Positions 19,052 to 28,184 of a DNA stretch of 64,000 nucleotides are shown piece by piece; position 1 is the stretch's first letter, and each line of letters begins with the position of its first letter. The notes beneath the pieces were generated by a model that ran no database searches, was not told where the DNA came from, and was given only the letters and a program-made list of their open reading frames with translations. The DNA is taken from the NCBI RefSeq assembly GCF_004339015.1, contig NZ_SMFQ01000002.1, forward strand, positions 683,351 through 747,350, read 5' to 3'. Source of the DNA: Cocleimonas flava (GTDB lineage Bacteria > Pseudomonadota > Gammaproteobacteria > Thiotrichales > Thiotrichaceae). The translations under genes were made by a program, and so were the position numbers.

Positions 19052-19401
19052 CGCTTTTGTAAATCCTCTAGCAACTGTTTTTCCATCAATAAAAGTGATT
19101 AGCAACATACTACGCTACTTTCCTTACGCCAGAGGCGCCTTACACAGCACAATCTATTGCAAAAAGTATTATTATTTAATTTTAATCCTAATAAACTCAA
19201 TATATACGGTTTTTTATACTTATTTTTAAAATTCTTACAGAGTTTTAGAAAATCTTTACTATAGTTTTATTCAATGTACTGTCTTGCGCATTTTAATAGA
19301 TAGTATTTTCGACTAATTTAAAAACCACAGTGATTACTTCTGTATTAATTCTACAGTTGTATTCGTTTTCACCCTACACAAAAAACTAAAGGCTGTTATT
19401 T
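19052..19401. other. 350-base AT-rich upstream region of the alanine symporter
   Basis: No gene, hairpin terminator or riboswitch core was recognised. A glycine riboswitch was specifically looked for because symporters of this family often carry one in marine bacteria; the conserved purine-rich GGAGAG-type core is absent. Confidence 0.5.
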
Positions 19402-20952
19402 ATGAAAACACTCAATCGATATCTCATAGGGATATTTTTAACAATACTATCATTCGGAGCATTTGCTGCTGAAGAAGAACCAAGCTCATTCAGTGCATTG
19501 CTTACTGGAGTCAGTAGTGGGGTTGATACATTTTTTAACGATTATTTAGGTTGGTTTGTTAATCTTATTTTCTATAGTTTACCTGTCGCAGGCACCAAGT
19601 TCCCATTAATCGTTGGCTGGTTATTTATCGCAGCGATCATTTTCACCTTCTATTTCGGTTTTGTTCAATTTAGACGCTCTGGTTTAGCGCTAGGGATTGT
19701 AAGCGGCAAGTATTCTGACCCTAACGCAAAAGAAGATGGTGAGGTTTCTCACTTTCAGGCCTTAACAACGGCACTATCTGGTACGGTTGGTCTGGGTAAC
19801 ATCGCTGGTGTTGGTGTCGCGGTCGCTATTGGTGGACCTGGCGCAACTTTCTGGATGATTATGTGTGGCCTGTTAGGAATGGCTTCTAAATTCTTTGAAT
19901 GTACTTTGGGGGTTAAATACAGAACCATCTTACCGTCAGGCGCAGTATCTGGTGGACCCATGTACTACTTACGCGACGCCATGGCTGAAAGAGGCTTCGG
20001 CGGCTTGGGTAAAGTACTGGCAATCGGCTTTGCGCTGATGTGTATCCTTGGTTCGTTTGGTGGCGGTAACATGTTCCAGGCTAATCAGGCACACGCAATG
20101 TTAACCTATGCGTTTGATGTTCCACCTGAGTACGGAATTATCACAGGTGTGGTACTTGCTGCATTAGTATTCTCTGTAATCGTGGGTGGTATGCCTTCAA
20201 TTGCATCAGTGACTGAGAAAGTAGTTCCTTACATGGCTGCGCTTTATCTTGGTATGGGTATCATCGTCATTCTAATGAACCTTGATCAAATCGGTGCGGC
20301 ATTCTCTGCAATATTCGAAGGCGCATTTACCGGTGCTGGTGTTGTCGGTGGTGTTCTTGGTGCGTTAATTCAAGGTTTGAAACGTGCTACATTCTCTAAC
20401 GAAGCAGGTATTGGTTCTGCGGCAATTGCTCACTCTGCGGTTAAGACAAAAGAGCCAATTACAGAAGGCTTGGTTGCGACGCTTGAGCCTTTCATCGATA
20501 CCGTTGTAATTTGTACAATGACGGCATTAGTCATCACAATCGCAGGCTTAAACGTTGCACCATTTGATGGAGCTGGTTTAACCGGTGTTCAATTAACAGC
20601 AGCTTCGTTCTCAGACTCGGTTGGTATCTTTAAATACTTCCTTGCTCTTGCAGTAATCATGTTTGCATTCTCAACAATGATTTCATGGTCTTACTATGGT
20701 CTTAAAGCCTGGACTTACCTATTTGGTGAAGGCAAATCAATGGAAATGATTTTCAAACTAATCTTCTGTATGTTTGTAATCGTTGGTGCAACTATCCAGT
20801 TTGGTGCAGTAATCGACTTCTCTGATGCGGCAATATTTGCAATGTCTATCTTCAACATCATCGGTCTTTACTTCTTAATGCCGATTGTTAAAGAAGAATT
20901 AGCGTCTTTTGTAGCACGTGTAAAATCAGGTGAAATCAAGAAGTACAAGTAA
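19402..20952 (+). CDS. sodium:alanine symporter (AGCS family)
   Basis: A 516-residue inner-membrane Na+-coupled transporter for alanine or glycine. Family motifs include SGTVGLGNIAGVGVAVAIGG, FFECTLGVKYR, GGPMYYL and FSNEAGIGSAAIAHS, and about ten to eleven membrane helices are visible. The first 22 residues look like a cleavable signal peptide, a feature of many marine AGCS members. It is slightly longer than the typical ~480 residues because of an additional hydrophilic segment after this. Codon use is markedly regular with few rare codons, hinting at high expression. A strong terminator follows. Confidence 0.93.
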   Translation: MKTLNRYLIGIFLTILSFGAFAAEEEPSSFSALLTGVSSGVDTFFNDYLGWFVNLIFYSLPVAGTKFPLIVGWLFIAAIIFTFYFGFVQFRRSGLALGIVSGKYSDPNAKEDGEVSHFQALTTALSGTVGLGNIAGVGVAVAIGGPGATFWMIMCGLLGMASKFFECTLGVKYRTILPSGAVSGGPMYYLRDAMAERGFGGLGKVLAIGFALMCILGSFGGGNMFQANQAHAMLTYAFDVPPEYGIITGVVLAALVFSVIVGGMPSIASVTEKVVPYMAALYLGMGIIVILMNLDQIGAAFSAIFEGAFTGAGVVGGVLGALIQGLKRATFSNEAGIGSAAIAHSAVKTKEPITEGLVATLEPFIDTVVICTMTALVITIAGLNVAPFDGAGLTGVQLTAASFSDSVGIFKYFLALAVIMFAFSTMISWSYYGLKAWTYLFGEGKSMEMIFKLIFCMFVIVGATIQFGAVIDFSDAAIFAMSIFNIIGLYFLMPIVKEELASFVARVKSGEIKKYK

Positions 20953-21000
20953 TCGATACTTATTAATAAGCATTAATAAATATTGATTCATGTAAAATTA

Positions 21001-21028
21001 AAGCCCACTTCGGTGGGCTTTTTTTTGA
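21001..21028 (+). terminator. Rho-independent terminator of the alanine symporter gene
   Basis: AAGCCCAC-TTCG-GTGGGCTT: an 8-bp stem closed by a stable C(TTCG)G tetraloop, followed by T8. Confidence 0.92.
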
Positions 21029-21113
21029 GCTTAAATTGATCTTTAACTGAGCTTTAACTGGGTTTCAATATACAAACGAATCAAGAATTAGCTAATTAGG
21101 AGGAGTAACTAAA

Positions 21114-21677
21114 ATGAAGATAAAAGATACGCCTATAGACCTGAATAAAGCCATCTTACAGAAAGGCCCAAAATTCAGGTCTCACACCGTTATATTTCAA
21201 AACAATGTTGCTGACCTTAAGCCGACGATGAGTTCATTGGCGTTTTGTCTTGTGTATATTGTGGTTGGCTTGTTTTTATTAGCCCTAGCTGCCATCGTTT
21301 ACCACAACAAAAAACAACTCGACTTTACGCTTTTCCTCGGGGGTGTGGGAATAGCTATTTTGACGTTTGGCATCACCTTAGTCATGCCGTTTGTGAAACA
21401 GGTTACTTTTGATAAGAACACAGGCTCTTACAAAAATAATATCGACCGTAAGGTAAAACTTGAAAATATAATCTCACTTCAGATACTGAATAAAATGGTT
21501 ACAAGTAAGCATGGCTTAAGTTACCCATGCTATGAACTCAATATGCTAACCAAAAATGGACGTCGAATTAATGTACTTAACCACAACGATATAGACCAGT
21601 TATTAAGTGACGCTGAAAAACTGGCTGAATTCTTATCCGTGGAACTCATCGACTTACGTCATGAAATAATTCTGTAA
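21114..21677 (+). CDS. hypothetical two-helix membrane protein
   Basis: A 187-residue protein with two transmembrane helices (about 40-62 and 70-92), short cytosolic N-terminus and a soluble C-terminal domain of about 95 residues. The C-terminal part (VTFDKNTGSYKNNIDRKVKLENIISLQIL) resembles the PH-like fold found in small bacterial membrane proteins that report on lipid or stress state, but no named family is assigned. GGAGGAGTAACTAAA is a very strong ribosome site. Its relation to the following TPR gene, 110 bases away, is unknown. Confidence 0.65.
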   Translation: MKIKDTPIDLNKAILQKGPKFRSHTVIFQNNVADLKPTMSSLAFCLVYIVVGLFLLALAAIVYHNKKQLDFTLFLGGVGIAILTFGITLVMPFVKQVTFDKNTGSYKNNIDRKVKLENIISLQILNKMVTSKHGLSYPCYELNMLTKNGRRINVLNHNDIDQLLSDAEKLAEFLSVELIDLRHEIIL

Positions 21678-21786
21678 CCTACTAAAAAATGCACTGGGAG
21701 AATGTGCACCATATTCTATGAATATCTAAGGTAAAAATGCATACTCCCAAGGTATCAGATTAAATCTAAATAACATCAGGAATTAA

Positions 21787-22512
21787 ATGACAAACCGTCA
21801 ATCGAACATCATTTTTTATAGCATTATCTCGATAATAATTTACGCAATAATCATCAGCTATACCAATCCGGAATTTTTCGATAACTTCTCAAAAAGCAAA
21901 GAAGAAATTGCAATCAATGAGGCGATGAAAAATGGAGAGCATAAAAAAGCGCTGACCATCTACCAGCAATTAGTCGATGAAAAAATAAATGATGGCGAAG
22001 AAAACACCGCTGAAACAGCTAGCATGTATGAAGATATGGCAGACCTTTACTACAAACTAGGAAACGCCGCGGAAGAAAAAAATTATTATCTGAAATCTTT
22101 AGCGATCAAAAAGAAGCTAAAGAAAAATGACCTATTTGGCTTTGCCAAAACCTATTTTAAATTGGGGCTGATTGCTGAAGAGGAAAAGCAATACGACCAG
22201 GCGCAACAATATTTCGAGCTATCTTTATCAACAAGACTCGGAAAAAAAGACAATGAAGAAGCACAGGATGAGCGTGAAGACAAAGGCATGATTAACGGCA
22301 TGCATGAATCCCGCCTCAGCTATATCAGGCTGAATAACGAAGTGACTATCGATACATTTAAAAAATTAGGCGCGATACATAACGTTAAAAAAGAATACGC
22401 TCTGGCTAAGCAATATTATGAAAAAGCCTTAGCCGCCAGCAAAATAACGCATGGGGAAGATGCACCTGAAACTGCAGAAATAATGGATCTGTTAAATAAG
22501 ATAGAACAGTAA
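21787..22512 (+). CDS. membrane-anchored TPR protein
   Basis: A 241-residue protein with one N-terminal transmembrane anchor (about residues 8-25) and tetratricopeptide repeats: ADLYYKLGNAAEEKNYYLKSL, FKLGLIAEEEKQYDQAQQYFELSL and YALAKQYYEKALAAS segments. TPRs mediate protein-protein contacts, so this is probably a periplasm-facing scaffold. AGGAATTAA before the ATG supports the start. A palindromic pair of G6 elements lies right after the stop. No enzymatic motif is seen. Confidence 0.8.
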   Translation: MTNRQSNIIFYSIISIIIYAIIISYTNPEFFDNFSKSKEEIAINEAMKNGEHKKALTIYQQLVDEKINDGEENTAETASMYEDMADLYYKLGNAAEEKNYYLKSLAIKKKLKKNDLFGFAKTYFKLGLIAEEEKQYDQAQQYFELSLSTRLGKKDNEEAQDEREDKGMINGMHESRLSYIRLNNEVTIDTFKKLGAIHNVKKEYALAKQYYEKALAASKITHGEDAPETAEIMDLLNKIEQ

Positions 22513-22522
22513 CTAAAAAAAC

Positions 22523-22553
22523 AAAGTCACCCCCCTACCTACAGGGCTTTTTT
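22523..22553 (+). repeat. G6 element copy 9a (left arm of a head-to-head pair)
   Basis: AAAGTCACCCCCCTACCTACAGGGC followed by a T-run; it ends the plus-strand TPR gene. Together with copy 9b it forms a near-perfect palindrome of about 30-bp arms. Confidence 0.88.
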
Positions 22554-22584
22554 AAAAAGTGCCTGTAAGTAGGGGGGTGACTTT
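22554..22584 (-). repeat. G6 element copy 9b (right arm of a head-to-head pair)
   Basis: AAAAAGTGCCTGTAAGTAGG and GGGGTGACTTT on the plus strand, oriented to end the minus-strand LysM gene. The pair spans 22523-22584. Confidence 0.88.
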
Positions 22585-22651
22585 ATGGTTACTAGTGGCT
22601 ACTAGTGCTTATTAACCGAGATTTACATTTAACTCAATGATCATCCAGCAT

Positions 22652-23176
22652 CTAGATTAAACGTAATACCTGCCCAACCACCAAGCGGTTTAAATTTCTA
22701 TTGTTAATACGATTCAATCTTGCAAGTCTTTGAACACTCACACCTGTTTTATACGAAATTTGAATCAATGTATCACCAGGGCGAACCGAATAGGCAATCT
22801 GCTTACTCACACGTTTCTGGTTATAGCGCTTGTTACGGTTGTCATAACGAACACGCTGCTGGTAACGATTGTACTGCTTATTAAATCTTTTAACGTGCTG
22901 AAAACGTTTGGTTTTCACATGTTTATTGGCAACAGGCTGTCTAAAGCTCGTTTTGGTAACAACCACTTTTCTAGTCGGTGTGTTTTTTACGACCACTCTT
23001 TTCGTTATCGTTTTGTTATGTGCATATTTCTTATGCTTAACCTTTTGGACTTTGCTTTTATTAACCTGACGTTCGAAACTATTATGATTTCTATCGCCAT
23101 CTGCAAATGCATTACCGGTGAAGGCTAAAGCCATAACTGAAAGTGTGGTTGCTAATGTTAATTTAATGTTTTTCAT
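22652..23176 (-). CDS. secreted LysM-domain protein (paralogue A)
   Basis: A 174-residue exported protein. A signal peptide (about 1-23, ending GNAFA) is followed by a highly basic, Lys/Arg/Val/Thr-rich low-complexity linker and one C-terminal LysM domain (YSVRPGDTLIQISYKTGVSV, LNRINNRNLNRLVVGQVLRL). LysM binds peptidoglycan glycan strands. The start at 23176 has AAGGA at proper spacing; an ATG three codons earlier does not. Its signal peptide is nearly identical to those of the genes at 29033 and 29586, pointing to duplication within the window. Confidence 0.85.
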   Translation of the reverse strand: MKNIKLTLATTLSVMALAFTGNAFADGDRNHNSFERQVNKSKVQKVKHKKYAHNKTITKRVVVKNTPTRKVVVTKTSFRQPVANKHVKTKRFQHVKRFNKQYNRYQQRVRYDNRNKRYNQKRVSKQIAYSVRPGDTLIQISYKTGVSVQRLARLNRINNRNLNRLVVGQVLRLI

Positions 23177-23486
23177 GATCCTCATCCTTAAAATAGTTAT
23201 TAAAATAATTAAAACAGTAACCGTTTGAAGTTGTTTTCAATCGATGAGTAAAGTTTGCAACAGGCAAATGAAAATTTGGGTAGCGACCACGTAAAGAAAT
23301 GTAAATGAATGTCTACTTTTGTTGAAGCTGAATGGCAAAGTCGTCGAAAAAATATTGAAGCGCAGCAAATCTAAAGACGCATCATGTCTTCGTTTCTACA
23401 TGATAAAAAAAGTGCCCCAAAGGTGGGGGGTTGCTTTGGTCTTTGAAATTTGGGATTTGTAATCATTAATAGTGATTAACCCTTAT
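23177..23486. other. intergenic region with a G6 element
   Basis: This 310-base gap carries the LysM gene promoter side and a G6 element next to the following minus-strand gene. Nothing else is seen. Confidence 0.5.
23405..23436 (-). repeat. G6 element copy 10
   Basis: A7-GTGCCCCAAAGGT arm then GGGGGG-TTGCTTT; 50 bases downstream of the minus-strand gene ending at 23487 and in terminator orientation. Confidence 0.75.
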
Positions 23487-23846
23487 TTAGAGTTTTTCAT
23501 AACATTCCAGAACGGCTTCCCACTCGTTCTTTATCATCCAGAAGCTGCGACGATTCATCCAGCGTCGAAAACGATTGGGTCGCTTCGCTGACAAAATTGC
23601 ATTAACCACCCATTTCTCATCAAAACCAGCCCACTCTCCCGCCACTGAATGCAAGTTTGCAATACAGACGGGAAACACTTCGAACATCAGGATATCGTTT
23701 ATTTCTTCCAGCGAATAGCCAGACTCATGCATTCTCCGTGCGATAAAGGCCAAATCATGTTGTTGCAGTTCTGTATCCAGAAATAAATCAGACAGTGCCA
23801 CCCACAGTGGCTTTCTAATCGTTAATGTAGCGCTATCGAATGTCAT
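23487..23846 (-). CDS. DUF7079-like hypothetical protein
   Basis: A 119-residue cytoplasmic protein beginning MTFDSATLTIRKPLWVALSD. The phrases LWVALSDLFLDTEL, INDILMFEVFPVCIANLHS and GEWAGFDEKWV match the small DUF7079 family, whose function is unknown. The start is set at the ATG of 23846 since an upstream TTG extension (to 23924) has no ribosome site and does not resemble the family. It stands alone, followed by a G6 element. Confidence 0.62.
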   Translation of the reverse strand: MTFDSATLTIRKPLWVALSDLFLDTELQQHDLAFIARRMHESGYSLEEINDILMFEVFPVCIANLHSVAGEWAGFDEKWVVNAILSAKRPNRFRRWMNRRSFWMIKNEWEAVLECYEKL

Positions 23847-24041
23847 AGTAATACGAATTATACATGGGTAAATTTCCCCTAAAACTAATCCCGAACCAGG
23901 CTCAAAATAAGCCCGAGTTTTCAATGATTTCTAATTTAGCCTAAGACTTTCATGTTTCTGTAATATTTTTTTCCTATAATCCCTATGTTACGCAATAACT
24001 TTTATCTTTAAATTAAGACCTAACAAATAAAAAGGAAATTT

Positions 24042-25121
24042 ATGAAAAGCCTAAAACTAAAAAAGATACTTCTTACATTACCCCTTATCAGTGCAACATT
24101 ATTTGCAGGAACTTCTACCTACGCAGAAGAATTAAGACTTCTAACATGGGGCGGATACGCGCCAGATGAAGTGATCAAACTGTTTAAAGAAGAAACAGGC
24201 ATCGATGTAAAAGTTACCAAATCAAACAACGAAGACATGATCTCAAAGCTTCGTGCTACTGGCGGTTCTGGATTCGACCTAGCGCAACCAAGTCAGGACC
24301 GTGTAACAGGCGCACAAGAAAATCATGATATTTACAAGCCAATGGATTTATCAAAGATAAACGGTGGTTTATTCATCACATCAATGTTAGATGCAACCAA
24401 GGCAAACACCACGTTTAAAGACAACGTTTACAGTGTGCCGCATATTTGGGGCACTAGTGGATTAGTGGTAAACACTAAAACGGCAGGCATGGTTAAAGAT
24501 TACACCGACCTATGTAGCAAAGACTTAATGGGCAAAGTGTCTTACCGTTTAAAGCGTCCAACGCTAATCGGTTTTGCATTCGCAATGGGCTTAGACCCTT
24601 TCGCTGCCTATGCTGACAAAGAAAAATACACAGAACTCATGTCAAAAGTTGAAGCGAAACTGGTTGAGTGTAAGCCAGTCGTTAAAACGTACTGGACAGG
24701 TGGCGACGCACTCTTAAACCTACTGCGTTCTGGTGAAGTAACTGCTGCAATGGCTTGGGATACAGGCGGATGGAAGCTAAACAAAGAAAACAAAGACATC
24801 ACTTTTGTTGCACCTAAATCTGGCGCACTAGGCTGGATTGATACCTTCACACTTCCACGTAAAGGCAAGAATGATGAAGCGGCTTACAAATGGATCAACT
24901 TTGTAATGAAGCCAGAAATCGCGGCTAAAATCACTGCAGTTGCAGGTAACTTCACTGCATCTAAAGGTGCTGATGAATTTGCTGATGATGTACTAAAAGC
25001 ACAATTCCAGGATAGCTTCCCACAAGCAGCACTGGATAATGTTAAATGGTACCCACCAGTTCCAGCAGGCCTTGAAGAAATCGAAGGTAAAGTTCTGGAT
25101 CGCGTTAAAGCGGCAAAGTAA
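24042..25121 (+). CDS. polyamine ABC transporter substrate-binding protein (PotD/PotF-like)
   Basis: A 359-residue periplasmic binding protein with a signal peptide (about 1-28, ending STYA). The mature start ELRLLTWGGYAPDEVI and the segment TGIDVKVTKSNNEDMISKL are typical of the PotD/PotF family, and AMAWDTGGW lies in the ligand cleft. It captures putrescine, spermidine or a related cation for the transporter encoded just downstream. AAGGAAATTT precedes the ATG. A hairpin in the next gap should lower downstream expression, which suits a binding protein needed in excess. Confidence 0.9.
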   Translation: MKSLKLKKILLTLPLISATLFAGTSTYAEELRLLTWGGYAPDEVIKLFKEETGIDVKVTKSNNEDMISKLRATGGSGFDLAQPSQDRVTGAQENHDIYKPMDLSKINGGLFITSMLDATKANTTFKDNVYSVPHIWGTSGLVVNTKTAGMVKDYTDLCSKDLMGKVSYRLKRPTLIGFAFAMGLDPFAAYADKEKYTELMSKVEAKLVECKPVVKTYWTGGDALLNLLRSGEVTAAMAWDTGGWKLNKENKDITFVAPKSGALGWIDTFTLPRKGKNDEAAYKWINFVMKPEIAAKITAVAGNFTASKGADEFADDVLKAQFQDSFPQAALDNVKWYPPVPAGLEEIEGKVLDRVKAAK

Positions 25122-25179
25122 CAGCTAAAAAAACGTCAGAAATAATTCTCTAAATTATTTCTTTATACAGGACGAATCG

Positions 25180-25216
25180 CCTCTCTCAGGTTTATACTGA
25201 GAGGGGTATTTTTTAT
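25180..25216 (+). terminator. intra-operon attenuating hairpin
   Basis: CTCTCAG/CTGAGAG stem, then GGGTA and T6, between the binding-protein gene and the ATPase gene. Partial termination would favour the binding protein. Confidence 0.7.
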
Positions 25217-25230
25217 TTCTGAGCCAATCG

Positions 25231-26391
25231 ATGACACAAAACGTAACTGCGAAAAATTCAAACAATAGCACCATAATTGACCTGGAAACCCGCAATGTAA
25301 ATAAGCATTACGGTGACTTTACAGCTGTCGATGACGTTAGCCTAAAAATCGAAAAAGGCTCCTTCTTCTCTATTCTTGGTCCATCAGGTTGCGGCAAAAC
25401 CACCCTGCTTCGGATGATTGCCGGATTTGACGAGCCAGATTCTGGCGACATACTTATTCAAGGCAGTTCGGTACTCGGCGTTCCAGCGAATAAACGACCT
25501 GCCAATATGGTGTTTCAACACCTTGCACTATTCCCGATGATGTCCGTGGCGGATAACGTCGCATACGGCTTAAAACAGCGTAAGGTTGCCTCTGCCGAAA
25601 TCAATAAACGCGTCAAAAATGCACTCGAAAGTGTGGATCTTGGCGACTCAGGAAAAAAGAAAATCTCACAGCTATCAGGTGGCCAAAAGCAACGTATCGC
25701 CATCGCTCGCTGTCTGGTTCTCGAACCCAAATTACTCTTGCTTGATGAGCCACTCGGTGCGCTCGACCTGAAACTGCGCGAGCACATGAAAGTCGAACTC
25801 AAGCAAATGCAAAGCCGTGTCGGCACTACCTTTATCTATATTACCCACGACCAGTCAGAGGCGTTGGTGATGTCGAATAAAGTCGCGGTGATGAATAACG
25901 GCGCCTTCGAACAAGTCGGCACGCCCTCTGATTTGTACTATCACCCAGAAACCTCCTTTGTTGCAGGCTTTGTTGGCGATGCGAATAAATGGCAAGCCAA
26001 AGTCACCCAAGTCGATAACGTCAGTTGTACCACCCAGGTTGCTAATGGCCCTGCGCTACGTGGGAAGATCAACGGCACCGCACCTATAGCAGTGGGCGAA
26101 AAAGTTGATGTATTTGTACGCCCCGAAGCTATCAAAATCGTCCAGAGTGGACAAACAGCCGATCAAAACGAAAACAGCCTGCAATGCACAGTCGTCGACC
26201 TACTCTTTAACGGCGCAAATAGCACGGCACTGCTCGTCGATGTTGCTTCTGGTAAAGAACTGCACGTCGCTTTACCTCAAACCGGTGAATTTATAGGTTT
26301 ACAGAAGGGAGAAGCCCTCACGATTTCCTGGTCTCAAGACCAGACACATTGCTTTTCGAGCAAATTTTTACATCCCAGGGCTGATACGTGA
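25231..26391 (+). CDS. polyamine ABC transporter ATP-binding protein (PotA/PotG-like)
   Basis: A 386-residue ABC ATPase: Walker A GPSGCGKTT, Q-loop MVFQHLALFP, signature LSGGQKQRIA, Walker B LLLLDEPLGALD, switch His in YITHDQSEAL, and a C-terminal TOBE domain from about residue 290 with VFVRPEAIKI. It powers uptake through the two permeases that follow. Its TGA overlaps the GTG start of the first permease (GTGA), so translation is coupled. Confidence 0.95.
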   Translation: MTQNVTAKNSNNSTIIDLETRNVNKHYGDFTAVDDVSLKIEKGSFFSILGPSGCGKTTLLRMIAGFDEPDSGDILIQGSSVLGVPANKRPANMVFQHLALFPMMSVADNVAYGLKQRKVASAEINKRVKNALESVDLGDSGKKKISQLSGGQKQRIAIARCLVLEPKLLLLDEPLGALDLKLREHMKVELKQMQSRVGTTFIYITHDQSEALVMSNKVAVMNNGAFEQVGTPSDLYYHPETSFVAGFVGDANKWQAKVTQVDNVSCTTQVANGPALRGKINGTAPIAVGEKVDVFVRPEAIKIVQSGQTADQNENSLQCTVVDLLFNGANSTALLVDVASGKELHVALPQTGEFIGLQKGEALTISWSQDQTHCFSSKFLHPRADT

Positions 26392-27245
26392 AGCAACACA
26401 CTTCCATATTCTTCTGGCTGTTATTAGCGCCTTTTGCGTTATGGCTAATACTGCTAGTGATCATTCCGCACATCGATATGCTTGGCATCGCGCTGCGTGA
26501 GCAAACTGCGCCCAGAGAATACGCTTTCAGCTTTAAAAACTTTATCGAATTCTTTACCGAACCGCTGTATTGGCGCACCTTTATGCGCACCGCGGTTATG
26601 TCGATACTGGCAACCGCACTCACGCTATTAATCGCATTTCCCGTCTCCTACTACATCGCTAAAATGTTACGTGGCAGATCAAAATCATTTCTGTTTTTAC
26701 TCTGCCTGATTCCATTCTGGGTGAGCGAATTAGTACGTACTTACGGCTGGATGATTCTACTGCGCGAAACCGGTGTTATCAGTAATGCGCTGCAGTGGGC
26801 AGGCTTGGTGTCTGGCCCTGTTGAATTACTCTATAACGACGCCGCGATTATGGTTGGGCTGGTTTATACCTCGATGCTGTTTATGGTGGTGCCGCTAGTA
26901 ACTGTTTTGGAAAGTCTAGACGATGACATCATCGAAGCCAGTTACGACCTTGGCGGCAATATGTGGACGACCATGCGCCAGATAGTTATCCCGCACGCGA
27001 TGCCTGGTATCGTTTCTGGTTGTATTATTGTATTTATGATGACCTTGGGTAACTACCTTACGCCGAATCTGCTTGGTGGCAAGGATAGCCTGTGGTTTAC
27101 CGAACAAATTTACACCCAGTTTATTACTCGCTTTAATTGGGAGCTTGGCTCAGCCTTCGGTATTTTGCTGTTATTGCTGTCCTCATTGATTGTCTGGCTT
27201 GGACTTAAACTCAGCAGACAAACGCTAACGAGTACCATGACATGA
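26388..27245 (+). CDS. polyamine ABC transporter permease (PotB/PotH-like)
   Basis: A 285-residue inner-membrane permease with six membrane helices and the EAA loop ASYDLGGNMWTTMRQIVIPHAMPGI that docks on the ATPase. PotB/H members share the FWVSELVRTYGW segment seen here. It starts at a GTG overlapping the ATPase stop by four bases. The second permease follows 29 bases later. Confidence 0.93.
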   Translation: MKQHTSIFFWLLLAPFALWLILLVIIPHIDMLGIALREQTAPREYAFSFKNFIEFFTEPLYWRTFMRTAVMSILATALTLLIAFPVSYYIAKMLRGRSKSFLFLLCLIPFWVSELVRTYGWMILLRETGVISNALQWAGLVSGPVELLYNDAAIMVGLVYTSMLFMVVPLVTVLESLDDDIIEASYDLGGNMWTTMRQIVIPHAMPGIVSGCIIVFMMTLGNYLTPNLLGGKDSLWFTEQIYTQFITRFNWELGSAFGILLLLLSSLIVWLGLKLSRQTLTSTMT

Positions 27246-27278
27246 GGGTATTAGGACATGAGGACCGTTAGGACATGA
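27239..27278 (+). repeat. short tandem repeat GACATGA between permease genes
   Basis: GACATGA occurs at 27239, 27255 and 27272, the last two within an 11-bp repeat TTAGGACATGA. The final copy supplies the ATG of the second permease and AGGA of the previous copy its ribosome site. Confidence 0.6.
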
Positions 27279-28132
27279 TACCGTCAATCTCACAGCCCGC
27301 CTCGCTTCGCTGGACGTATCGCGCGTATATATTGCTGTTCTATATATTCCTGATTGCGCCGTTAGCTGTGGTCGCTACCTTTGCCTTCAATGACTCGCTA
27401 TTCCCATCGCTACCGTGGAATGGTTTTACTCTTGACTGGTTTACCAGCGATACGCCCCAACGTTTGGGTGTGTTTAGCGATTCGGCGATGCTCGAAAGCG
27501 TCGGCGTTTCTGCCTTTATCGCCTTCTGGGTAACAGCGTTGTCGATCTTTGTCGCCACCACCAATGCCTTTCTGTTTGAACGCTACGACTTCCGTTTCAA
27601 AGAATTTCTCTACATGCTGATGCTATTACCGCTGGTTATTCCGGGCGTAATTTTAGGCATCTCGATACTTATCTCATCCAACTCCATGGCGAATTATATG
27701 GATGAAGTATTTAATCTCGAGGTTGAATTCTTAAGGCCGGGCTTAGTGCTGGTAATACTCGGACAATTCGCTTTCATTACTACCATTGCCACGATGGTAA
27801 TCGGCGCTCGTTTACGCAAAATGGATCGTTCATTAGAAGAAGCTGCTTACAACCTTGGCGCGACTAAAACGTCGGTGTTACGAACCATCACACTGCCCTA
27901 TTTAAGACCGGCAATGATCGGCGCAGGCATCGTTGCCTTTCTCATGAGTTTTGAAAATTTCAATACCACGCTGATGCTGACAAGCTCCGACTCGCCACTC
28001 ACTATCACCATGTTCGATCGGTTACGCGAAGGCTCTACACCTGAGCTGAATGCGGTCTCATTATTGTTAATGATCGTTTCCGGAGTGCTGGCACTGATTA
28101 GTGTGTTTGTGCAGAAGAAGGAAGATAGTTAG
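27275..28132 (+). CDS. polyamine ABC transporter permease (PotC/PotI-like)
   Basis: A 285-residue permease with six helices. Its EAA loop is EAAYNLGATKTSVLRTITLP, and the N-terminal FLIAPLAVVATFAFNDS is typical of PotC/PotI. It completes a binding protein-ATPase-permease-permease importer. The ribosome site lies inside a short tandem repeat. A G6 element, oriented for the converging gene, follows the stop. Confidence 0.93.
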   Translation: MIPSISQPASLRWTYRAYILLFYIFLIAPLAVVATFAFNDSLFPSLPWNGFTLDWFTSDTPQRLGVFSDSAMLESVGVSAFIAFWVTALSIFVATTNAFLFERYDFRFKEFLYMLMLLPLVIPGVILGISILISSNSMANYMDEVFNLEVEFLRPGLVLVILGQFAFITTIATMVIGARLRKMDRSLEEAAYNLGATKTSVLRTITLPYLRPAMIGAGIVAFLMSFENFNTTLMLTSSDSPLTITMFDRLREGSTPELNAVSLLLMIVSGVLALISVFVQKKEDS

Positions 28133-28151
28133 CTATTTTCAAATAACAGCT

Positions 28152-28184
28152 AAAAAAAGTGCCTCAAAGGTGGGGGGTGCCTTT
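28152..28184 (-). repeat. G6 element copy 11
   Basis: A7-GTGCCTCAAAGGT arm, GGGGGG-TGCCTTT, abutting the stop of the minus-strand GDSL esterase gene. Terminator orientation. Confidence 0.8.

Noticed and set aside
19052-19401. Glycine riboswitch before the alanine/glycine symporter
   Set aside because: The expected conserved purine-rich cores and paired aptamer layout are not seen.
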